From: Euplotes aediculatus
Taxonomy: Eukaryota; Ciliophora; Spirotrichea; Euplotida; Euplotidae
NCBI GenBank assembly: GCA_030463445.1
Contig: JAQGFW010016170.1
Span: 1-23,133, forward strand
Direction of reading: 5' to 3'
Length of the DNA: 23,133 bases
Shown here: positions 8,359-14,424 of the stretch, in pieces
Position numbering within the stretch: position 1 is the first letter of the stretch
Layout of the letters: each line of letters starts with the position of its first letter
Program-made: the position numbers and the translations under genes
Notes under the pieces: model-generated
Databases searched by the model: none
Told to the model about the DNA's origin: nothing
The model's input: only the letters and a program-made list of their open reading frames with translations

Positions 8359-9183
8359 CTATTTCCCCCGCTTTTTCCACACATTCAGGAAGGTGGATTC
8401 CAGGCTAAGGAAGTAATTAGTGCCGGTAATCCGGGTGGCATTTCCAGCCGCCTCGAATCTGGCTCCCGCGTTTAGCTTGGTAGCACTATTGAAAATCAAT
8501 TGTATAGCTGGAGCAACGTCCAGGTAATGAGTGCCTGGCCCGAGCCCTTTCATACCCAGCAATTCCACATAGAGATTCAGGTTGACCTGGTCATAATCAG
8601 CATAAGACCTCGGAAATAATAAATAACCGGCAGAAAGGCTATACATGAATGCATCCTGGTCGTGCATATCAGCCATCGTTTTGAATTTCTCATCATACAC
8701 CCGCATATAACTGGCGGTTCCCGAAATGGCGAGTTTATTCAGCAGTTGTGTGCTGATCAGTCCCAACTGAAATCCACTGTTATCCCCATCCAGGTTCATC
8801 TCATCAAAAACCATTTCATTTCGGGAATAAGCGGCATCGGCAAAGGCAGCCATCCTGAAGTGGCGGTGAATGCCATCTTTCGAAAACAACCGCCATTTTA
8901 CATATCCTTTTACTGATTCCCAGCGCTGCCCCGACTGGTAAAAATTCGAGAAAGTGGTACTTACTCTTGCCATCCAGTTTTTATGCAGTCCCACCATTAG
9001 CTCCGGCATATACCGCTGCCGAACCATACCAGACTGTGGAAGATCTGCAAAACGGGCGGTCAGCTTGGCACTGAGTGATTGAGCCGGCAGGTTAGAGGCC
9101 GGATCACTGAATACATACAATTCCTGCGACTGGCTGCCGATTGAATAAAAAAGGCAGCCCAGCCCTATCCAAAATGATTTCAT
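8359..9183 (-). CDS. Putative outer-membrane beta-barrel protein of the metal-handling group
   Basis: A 274-residue exported protein; residues 1-20 are a signal peptide ending in Q-S-Q. The mature part has repeated amphipathic strands (for example K-G-Y-V-K-W-R-L-F, M-A-A-F-A-D-A-A-Y-S, V-N-L-N-L-Y-V-E-L-L, T-N-Y-F-L-S-L-E-S-T-F) joined by polar turns, as expected for a 10-12-strand barrel. The end, W-K-K-R-G-K, is not the usual terminal aromatic residue, though a final F-L-N-V-W strand lies just before it. There are few cysteines, so it is not itself a Cys-type metal binder. It starts 5 bases after the stop of the TlpA-like gene, which ties it to that operon. A channel or anchor for the group is a guess from position. 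Confidence 0.7.
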   Translation of the reverse strand: MKSFWIGLGCLFYSIGSQSQELYVFSDPASNLPAQSLSAKLTARFADLPQSGMVRQRYMPELMVGLHKNWMARVSTTFSNFYQSGQRWESVKGYVKWRLFSKDGIHRHFRMAAFADAAYSRNEMVFDEMNLDGDNSGFQLGLISTQLLNKLAISGTASYMRVYDEKFKTMADMHDQDAFMYSLSAGYLLFPRSYADYDQVNLNLYVELLGMKGLGPGTHYLDVAPAIQLIFNSATKLNAGARFEAAGNATRITGTNYFLSLESTFLNVWKKRGK

Positions 9184-9188
9184 TGAAC

Positions 9189-9668
9189 TTATTTTAAGCC
9201 CTGGCGCAATACTGATTCCACTTCGCCAGCACTTGGATCAATAAAGATGATCCTTCCTGTTTTATCGAGTAAATAAGCGGTAGGTAACTGTTCAATGCCC
9301 CATGCTATGGCAACGGGTGCATTCCAGCCACCCTCCTGCCGGGTTTGTACCCAGTTGATTTTATCCGCAGCGATTGCTTTTTTCCAGGCAGCTTCTTCCT
9401 CATCCAGACTGATACCAAAAATCTCAAACCCTTTTTTCCGGTAGAGATCATACAGCGGACCGAGTTGTTTGTTTGATTTTCGGCAGGGTGCACACCAGCT
9501 TGCCCAAAAATCTACCAGCACGTAGCTGCCTTTATAGGCTGTTAAACTAACCTCCTTACCTGCTGCATTTTTTAAGTGAATCTCAGGTGCCATATCTCCA
9601 ATTTTCGGTTGTGCATAACCGATAACAACTGACAATACCAGCAAAACAGAAAGAACCGTTTGTTTCAT
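9189..9668 (-). CDS. TlpA-like periplasmic thioredoxin-fold protein
   Basis: A 159-residue TlpA/ResA-type redoxin. Residues 1-20 are a signal peptide (I-G-Y-A-Q). The thioredoxin fold begins with G-D-M-A-P-E-I near 24-30 and carries the active-site motif W-C-A-P-C at residues 58-62, with the cis-proline at 129 (Q-L-P-T-A-Y). Length is that of a single-domain member. Such proteins act outside the cytoplasm as thiol-disulfide reductases, often for cytochrome c or copper-protein maturation. Here it lies between an HMA-domain gene and the barrel gene, so keeping the Cys ligands of the neighbouring metal proteins reduced is a reasonable inference. It is separated by 49 bases from the upstream HMA gene and 5 from the downstream barrel gene. 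Confidence 0.9.
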   Translation of the reverse strand: MKQTVLSVLLVLSVVIGYAQPKIGDMAPEIHLKNAAGKEVSLTAYKGSYVLVDFWASWCAPCRKSNKQLGPLYDLYRKKGFEIFGISLDEEEAAWKKAIAADKINWVQTRQEGGWNAPVAIAWGIEQLPTAYLLDKTGRIIFIDPSAGEVESVLRQGLK

Positions 9669-9717
9669 ACAATTAAATTAAGTCCGGGGGCCCAGAGGCA
9701 CCCGGACAAGTAAACTA

Positions 9718-10263
9718 TTAAATAGTAACGTGATAAATGCGGCTGTCGGCACCAAGGCCTTCCTTTTTACAGCAGTCTCCTGCTTTGCCTGTCTGAACAC
9801 AGGACATAGAACTGGATTTACTGTATTTTTTGAATTCCTTTGCCGGGATAAAATTTTTATCCACGACAGTAAGCACCTGCTCACCTGTTAAGGTTTGTTT
9901 TTTGACAGCCAGAAAATGAAAGATTTTCCCATTGATGGTGGCATGTTCATCCTGTGCAACTGGCAACTGGTCAAACGTACCGGTCAACTGTAATTTGGCT
10001 ACAGAGAATCCGGCATCTTCCACTCCTTTGCGTAAGGCATCAATGTCAATATCTGCTCCCTCTTTGAACTCAATCAGAAAAGAAGAGGTTTTAATATCAG
10101 GTTTTACTGATTGAATAAAACTTAGTTGCTCGAGCGAGTTATTAATGGCTTTTGTGCAGAGTGCACAGGTGAGCCCGCTTGCCTGCAGGCTGGCTTTTGA
10201 GAATTGTGCTGACGCATTCAATCCCAGCAAAGCCAGCAAACAAGCTATAAATACTTGTTTCAT
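9718..10263 (-). CDS. Exported HMA-type heavy-metal-associated protein
   Basis: A 181-residue exported protein. Residues 1-20 are a signal peptide ending in S-A-Q. An HMA-like domain spans about 24-92: the metal-binding loop G-L-T-C-A-L-C-T-K-A-I has Cys33 and Cys36, and the later V-E-D-A-G-F-S-V-A-K segment matches the last helix-strand of the ferredoxin-like fold. A second region (about 93-150) has no family I recognise. Near the C-terminus, Cys155 and the pair Cys164-Cys165 lie in a short G-D-C-C-K-K-E-G stretch that resembles the repeat units in the neighbouring upstream gene. Copper(I) or another soft metal is the likely ligand, by family. It is in the middle of the metal group, 26 bases after its Cys-rich neighbour. 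Confidence 0.85.
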   Translation of the reverse strand: MKQVFIACLLALLGLNASAQFSKASLQASGLTCALCTKAINNSLEQLSFIQSVKPDIKTSSFLIEFKEGADIDIDALRKGVEDAGFSVAKLQLTGTFDQLPVAQDEHATINGKIFHFLAVKKQTLTGEQVLTVVDKNFIPAKEFKKYSKSSSMSCVQTGKAGDCCKKEGLGADSRIYHVTI

Positions 10264-10289
10264 GTTGCTTTTAAATTTGAATTGAATGA

Positions 10290-10811
10290 TTATTTTTTAC
10301 AGCAGTCGCCGCCTTTGCTGCATTTTCCATCCTTGCAGCAATTGCCCTCTTTACAGCAATCACTTCCTTTTTTACAAACACCATCCTTGCAACAGTCTTT
10401 GCAATGATCGGCTTTCGCATGGTCTTTGGTGCATTTTCCATCTTTGCAGCAATCCTCTTTTGCAGTATCACCGGCTATTGTAGCAGAAGCTTCTTTGCGG
10501 TCGTATTTGCAGCAGCCATGTAGTTGATCATACACAGCCTGGTCGGCTGTAAATTTTTCGGTGTCATAACCAGCACCGGCAATTGCCTGCTGAATTTTAT
10601 CAGAACTGGTTTTCTTCGCCTTATAACTTACCTGGAGCTGTTTTGTTTCTTCATTCCAGTCGGCACTGGTGGCACCTGCATTAACAGCTGCAGTTTCAAT
10701 TGTTTTTTTGCACATGCCGCAATTACCCCAAACCTTGATGGTTTCAGCTTTCTTCTGACCAAAAGCAATTGTGGTAACAAATAAAAAAGATACTAATGTG
10801 AATAGTTTCAT
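10290..10811 (-). CDS. Exported HMA-domain protein with metallothionein-like cysteine-rich tail
   Basis: A 173-residue exported protein with 18 cysteines. Residues 1-19 are a signal peptide. An HMA-like domain at about 23-90 carries the metal loop W-G-N-C-G-M-C-K-K (Cys31, Cys34) and the usual A-G-A-G-Y-D-T-E end. Cys100-Cys101 follow in L-H-G-C-C-K-Y, a feature I associate with Bacteroidota relatives. The last 55 residues (119-173) contain 14 cysteines in units of the form C-C-K-D/E-G-x-C, with lysine and aspartate between, and almost no hydrophobic residues. This density is like that of a metallothionein. It suggests that the HMA loop exchanges a soft metal such as copper(I) with a high-capacity store in the periplasm. 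The metal and the role are inferred; the domain layout is read directly. Confidence 0.87.
   Translation of the reverse strand: MKLFTLVSFLFVTTIAFGQKKAETIKVWGNCGMCKKTIETAAVNAGATSADWNEETKQLQVSYKAKKTSSDKIQQAIAGAGYDTEKFTADQAVYDQLHGCCKYDRKEASATIAGDTAKEDCCKDGKCTKDHAKADHCKDCCKDGVCKKGSDCCKEGNCCKDGKCSKGGDCCKK
10320..10342 (-). repeat. Intragenic direct repeat in the Cys-rich tail, copy nearer the stop
   Basis: These 23 bases match 10431-10453 at 22 positions; the only difference is C at 10332 against T at 10443. The repeats encode C-C-K-D-G-K-C units. Near-identical DNA, and not just similar protein, suggests recent duplication or gene conversion within the tail. Confidence 0.85.
10431..10453 (-). repeat. 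Intragenic direct repeat in the Cys-rich tail, copy nearer the start
   Basis: This is the partner of the copy at 10320-10342, 111 bases apart, an exact multiple of three. The frame is kept, so the repeat can change copy number without breaking the gene. Confidence 0.85.
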
Positions 10812-10886
10812 GATTGTTGAATTTGAGCTTAATAAAATAGATTGTCAGGCAGACAGAGCGTCTGCAAAAAGAAAACAATCAGGATC

Positions 10887-11294
10887 TCAAATTCTGAATA
10901 TGCAATAAAGGGACTGAAAACTATTGGTTTCAGTTAGTGGCGGACCATGAGCCGGAGGTAAAACTGCAGCCTGCAGGAAACTTTCCGGTTCCATCCACTC
11001 CTGCCAGGGAAGGGCCTGAACAATGGCAACGGGTGCATCCAGTTGATAGAAGATGCCCGATGCTTTCTGATCGTCATCAACTTTAACCAGCTTTACCTCA
11101 TCCTTGCAACAATGTGCATATTCCTCTGTTTTGGGCATACCGCATTTGCCACAGGTATCATCATCAGTTTCAGGCGCAAACACATGCAGACTGGCATCTG
11201 CAATACGTCCCATGCAATGATGAATTTCTACCAGCAACCCACTGGATACCAGCAGGTACAAAAAGGCCAGCGATATGGTTAACAGTTTTTTCAA
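10887..11294 (-). CDS. HYC_CC_PP-like small exported Cys/His protein
   Basis: A 135-residue protein that starts with a hydrophobic signal or anchor segment (residues 1-23). Potential metal ligands occur in three clusters: H-H-C-M at 25-28, C-G-K-C-G-M at 48-53 and H-C-C at 61-63. A proline-rich P-P-A-H-G-P-P follows at 113-119. This order of His-x-Cys, Cys-Cys and Pro-Pro elements resembles the HYC_CC_PP family of Bacteroidota, which is often found beside metal genes; the match is from memory and the first motif here is H-H-C. The start is a TTG codon at 11292-11294: no ATG or GTG lies between it and an upstream in-frame stop, and the signal segment begins right after it. The gene is the first of the metal group, directly behind a near-consensus promoter. 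Confidence 0.75.
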   Translation of the reverse strand: MKKLLTISLAFLYLLVSSGLLVEIHHCMGRIADASLHVFAPETDDDTCGKCGMPKTEEYAHCCKDEVKLVKVDDDQKASGIFYQLDAPVAIVQALPWQEWMEPESFLQAAVLPPAHGPPLTETNSFQSLYCIFRI

Positions 11295-11299
11295 CAGAA

Positions 11300-11329
11300 C
11301 AAAGCTAGTTTGTTTTTTAAGATTTCAAA
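11300..11329 (-). promoter_or_regulatory. Promoter of the metal-handling group: TTTG-N18-TAGCTTTG
   Basis: On the minus strand, TTTG (11326-11329) is followed after 18 bases by TAGCTTTG (11300-11307). This is a full match to the Bacteroidota -33/-7 promoter pattern TTTG...TAnnTTTG. Transcription should begin about 4-7 bases after the last G, at about 11293-11296, which coincides with the TTG start codon at 11294. The message may therefore be leaderless or nearly so. Confidence 0.7.
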
Positions 11330-11361
11330 GTACAGACCTGTTAAAATCGACTTGATTTTCG

Positions 11362-13377
11362 TCAGTTGACAAAACTCCAGAAGATTCCTACCCGAATCAT
11401 GAGGCCCTGATACGGATAATTGGGGGCTGCCAGATTATTGTTATAAAAACCAAATACGCCATCACGGGAAACAGCGGTATTGAGGTTCTCTGCCCGTACA
11501 TAAGCAGCAAAACTGCGGATCCTGAAATGTACATAGGCCGCTATATCGGGGAAATTCAGCCGAAGGGTGCTGGTATCCTGGAAATAAAACCGGGTTAGCA
11601 GGGGGGAATAAAAATCCGCTTTGTAAGCAGTGTGGTATTTACCCTCCAATCCGGCTGCAAACCGAAGATTTTTAAATCCCAGTGTGCCTTCGTATCCGAA
11701 CCGGTGGTGTGTAAAAAGCAGCGGCATATTAACCGGACCATCACCTGCCCGTTGCTGCAGCTGTACCCTTGCCATCCAGTTCCATCTGCGGCCAACTTTA
11801 AAATTTTTCTCCGCACTCACTTCCAGTACATTAAACAATGCAGATGCCTGAGCTGGTTTATAAAAATCAGTAAAATAGGAGTAATTGCTGACCAGATAAT
11901 AACTGGCCGATAGATTCCATCGCTTCAACGGATTATCCAGCGAACCATAGATCCGGGTAATATTTTCTTTATTCAGAGAGGGTAGTCCCACCAGGCTAAA
12001 ACTGCTCCCGGGTTCAAAAATATAAGAAGGGGTTCTGTTTACATTCTGAAAGCCTGCCTGTATATAGCCTAGAGGCTTGCTGATATAACGCTTAATGCTG
12101 GCATTCACATCAAAATCGGCGTTGTTGTAACCAGCCAGGTAAAATCTTCCATTCGCTTCCAGGTCCCATTTCTGATTCCGGGTTTTGTTCCGGTATTCCC
12201 CATGAATAAAGAGATTGTAAAAAGTTCGCTTTCCGTCTGTGAAGATACCGGTCATGTTTTGCAGGGATACACCAGCCTTCAGGAATTGCCGCGCGTTTTT
12301 TTCATCCGGGAAACTGTAGAGAGAGAAATCGTTCACTATATCATTCCAGGATTCTTCAATAGTAAATTCATTTGCGGGGCGCAGGAGAAAATCATAGTTT
12401 CTGATGTAAAAACTATCCTGCGGTTGCCGGACGAAATACCTGTACCGATGCCGGCTATACTGCAGGTTGTATTCGAGCCGTAGCTTCGGATAAAAAAGCG
12501 GTATAACGGTAGAGTCAGTAACGATGCTGTCTTTTCTTCCCAGATCATATTGCTGACGTAAAAGATAAGTGGTGGTTCGCTGCCTGCTACCCGTATTGAG
12601 TGCGCTGTTGAGCACATTCCGCCGATAGGGAACATAATCTCCGAGCTGCACAGGTATCGCACTCCGCTCCTGGTAACTCACGAGGTCTGACATATAATCA
12701 TAATCATCCTGCAAACCTCCGTTTTCATTGGCCTGCATTGAATTGGACAGCGCGATAAAATACAAATGATACCGTTTATTCGGAGAGGTATAATCTGAAT
12801 TAAAGAGATACCGGCTATGGTTCGTTGACTGGTTCTTAAACATACCCAAACTATTGATCAGGCTATACTGAAAAGCAAAATTCCAGTTTGGTTTAATGTT
12901 TTGCGTATGCATCACATTGATGATCTGCTCCGCGTTGCTTCCAAGCAGGTAACCCAGTTCTGAATAGGGTCTTGTAGTTTGAAAAAACCGGACCTGATCC
13001 AGCCTGAGTTTATAGGGATCAAAGGCGTGGAATCCGGGATCCCAGCCGCTTTTAAGCATTGGGTTAAAACCGAGCGGACGGGCTGCGAGCCCTAAATTGC
13101 CCAGATAAGTATAATTGGCTGGAACGGGAAACCGTTTATAAAAATCAACAATAGATGAATCCAAACGCTGGGCCACAGTAGTATCCAGGTACCGGTACCA
13201 AATGGTGATAGAGTCTTCGTTGTTGTCGCGTCTTTTCAGACTATCCTGGGTGCCAGCGCCTCCCCTCATTCCGCCGCCTCCCATACCCGGAAGTCGCCGC
13301 ATGGGATTCTGCGCATAGGCATCAGCGATACCTGTTACACAGAGAATCAGAAAGCTATAAAAAAGACGTAAACGCAT
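11362..13377 (-). CDS. Putative porin (Porin_10-like) outer-membrane protein
   Basis: A 671-residue outer-membrane barrel. Residues 1-23 are a signal peptide ending in A-Y-A-Q. A short low-complexity region rich in Gly, Met and Arg follows at about 25-42. The rest is a long series of amphipathic strands with aromatic girdles and ends in V-G-I-F-W-S-F-V-N. Length and style fit the putative porin family PF14121 of Bacteroidota, which is commonly encoded next to purine nucleoside phosphorylase, as here. The start codon overlaps the stop of that gene by one base (TGATG on the minus strand), so translation is coupled. A nucleoside-entry role would fit the pairing but is not shown by the sequence. 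Confidence 0.82.
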   Translation of the reverse strand: MRLRLFYSFLILCVTGIADAYAQNPMRRLPGMGGGGMRGGAGTQDSLKRRDNNEDSITIWYRYLDTTVAQRLDSSIVDFYKRFPVPANYTYLGNLGLAARPLGFNPMLKSGWDPGFHAFDPYKLRLDQVRFFQTTRPYSELGYLLGSNAEQIINVMHTQNIKPNWNFAFQYSLINSLGMFKNQSTNHSRYLFNSDYTSPNKRYHLYFIALSNSMQANENGGLQDDYDYMSDLVSYQERSAIPVQLGDYVPYRRNVLNSALNTGSRQRTTTYLLRQQYDLGRKDSIVTDSTVIPLFYPKLRLEYNLQYSRHRYRYFVRQPQDSFYIRNYDFLLRPANEFTIEESWNDIVNDFSLYSFPDEKNARQFLKAGVSLQNMTGIFTDGKRTFYNLFIHGEYRNKTRNQKWDLEANGRFYLAGYNNADFDVNASIKRYISKPLGYIQAGFQNVNRTPSYIFEPGSSFSLVGLPSLNKENITRIYGSLDNPLKRWNLSASYYLVSNYSYFTDFYKPAQASALFNVLEVSAEKNFKVGRRWNWMARVQLQQRAGDGPVNMPLLFTHHRFGYEGTLGFKNLRFAAGLEGKYHTAYKADFYSPLLTRFYFQDTSTLRLNFPDIAAYVHFRIRSFAAYVRAENLNTAVSRDGVFGFYNNNLAAPNYPYQGLMIRVGIFWSFVN

Positions 13378-14198
13378 CAGATAACTTGAACCAGTTCCTT
13401 AAATATTGCAGTCAGTTTTGGCTCTGCAGCTGCCGCCGCTTCCAGTACTTCCTGGTGGGTAATAATATTTTCTTCTTCGCGGACCCCAAGGTCTGTTATA
13501 ACACTGATCGCAAATACCTGCATGTCCATATGACGGGCTACAATTACTTCCTGCACCGTACTCATACCAACTGCATCAGCACCGATGCGATGCAACATTT
13601 TGTATTCTGCCCGGGTTTCAAAGGTAGGACCTGTAACACCTACATAAACGCCCTGGTGCACAGGTATTGCCAACCTGTTGGCAATGCCGGTAGCTTTTGT
13701 AATAAGTTGTTTGTTGTAGGGTTCGCTCATATCAGGGAAACGGGGTCCCAGCGCTGCTTCATTCTTTCCGATCAGGGGATTAACTGCAAAGAGACTGATC
13801 TGATCCTGGATAAGCATCAGGTCGCCCACTTTAAACGCGGGATTCATTCCTCCGGCGGCGTTGCTCAATAACAATGTATGTACACCAAGCAATTTCATCA
13901 CCCGGATCGGATAGGCCACTTCACTGGCGGAATACCCTTCATAAAAATGAAATCTGCCCGACATGGCCAGCACTTTTTTATTACCCAATTGACCAAAGAT
14001 CAATTTCCCGCTATGCCCTTCCACAGTAGAAACAGGGAAATGGGGAAGGTCCTGGTACGAAATCTCTTTCTCCACACGGAGTTCGGCAACCAGGTTCCCC
14101 AATCCGCTACCCAATACGATTCCTACTTCCGGCCGGATGGAGCATTGCTCCTGTATAAAGGCGACCGTCTCCTGTAACTGGTCCATCAATGCTGACAT
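13377..14198 (-). CDS. punA: Purine-nucleoside phosphorylase, trimeric PNP-I type
   Basis: A 273-residue cytoplasmic enzyme that splits purine nucleosides with phosphate to give the base and (deoxy)ribose 1-phosphate. Active-site elements are all present: the phosphate loop V-L-G-S-G-L-G at 28-34, S-T-V-E-G-H-S-G with His62, G-R-F-H-F-Y-E-G with His84, S-N-A-A-G-G near 112-117, T-G-P-T-F-E-T-R with Glu194, and G-M-S-T-V near 211-215. Spacing from Glu194 is collinear with human PNP Glu201. This puts Asp236 (I-T-D) at the place of human Asn243, a base-contact residue. Length is normal. The porin gene follows with a one-base overlap. A TATATTTG promoter element lies upstream at 14240-14247, and the divergent neighbour is lon. 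The symbol is by analogy. Confidence 0.93.
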   Translation of the reverse strand: MSALMDQLQETVAFIQEQCSIRPEVGIVLGSGLGNLVAELRVEKEISYQDLPHFPVSTVEGHSGKLIFGQLGNKKVLAMSGRFHFYEGYSASEVAYPIRVMKLLGVHTLLLSNAAGGMNPAFKVGDLMLIQDQISLFAVNPLIGKNEAALGPRFPDMSEPYNKQLITKATGIANRLAIPVHQGVYVGVTGPTFETRAEYKMLHRIGADAVGMSTVQEVIVARHMDMQVFAISVITDLGVREEENIITHQEVLEAAAAAEPKLTAIFKELVQVI

Positions 14199-14239
14199 AT
14201 TGAATAATTTACGCAGATTTTATCAGTACCTACGGGGCG

Positions 14240-14247
14240 CAAATATA
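14240..14247 (-). promoter_or_regulatory. Putative -7 promoter element (TATATTTG) for the PNP-porin operon
   Basis: On the minus strand the bases read TATATTTG, an exact TAnnTTTG match, 41 bases before the PNP start codon. No good TTTG was found at -33, so this is a partial match. It lies in the 226-base divergent gap shared with lon (14199-14424). That gap also holds a short CTGCC/GGCAG inverted repeat (14371-14375 and 14388-14392) and, 18 bases before the lon start, TATTTTG (14400-14406), which is one base short of the consensus. No RNA gene or small ORF was recognised there. Confidence 0.45.
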
Positions 14248-14424
14248 AGGATTGCAGCACCGTAGCTGGTAGCCCGCCCCTAACTATATGTCATTTTTAA
14301 GAGCTTCCTCCGCCAATTTGGGCAGAAATCCTGGCATGGCACCATAGTTGACCTAACGAATAATCCACTCCTGCCCTATGTAAAACAGGCAGTATGTGTT
14401 ATTTTGTCATAACAACAGACGATT

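Noticed and set aside
10271-10483. Cys- and Ala/Lys-rich open frames overlapping the metallothionein-like tail in other frames
   Set aside because: They are by-products of the repeated tail codons; no start context or family match.
10849-10865. GCAGAC/GTCTGC hairpin between the first two metal-group genes as an attenuator
   Set aside because: It is a 6-bp stem with no T-tract on the minus strand; it could be an RNA processing site, but nothing supports that.
10819-10894. 9-bp inverted repeat GAATTTGAG/CTCAAATTC around the gap between the same two genes
   Set aside because: The arms are far apart (58 bases) and one lies over the end of a coding region; weak evidence for function.
11343-11359. 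AAAATC/GATTTT hairpin after the porin stop codon as a terminator on the minus strand
   Set aside because: The stem is 6 bp and AT-only at its base, and no T-run follows on the minus strand.
14348-14383. TTGACC ... TATGTA as a sigma70-type promoter for lon
   Set aside because: The spacer is about 24 bases, too long, and the primary sigma factor of this phylum uses a different consensus.
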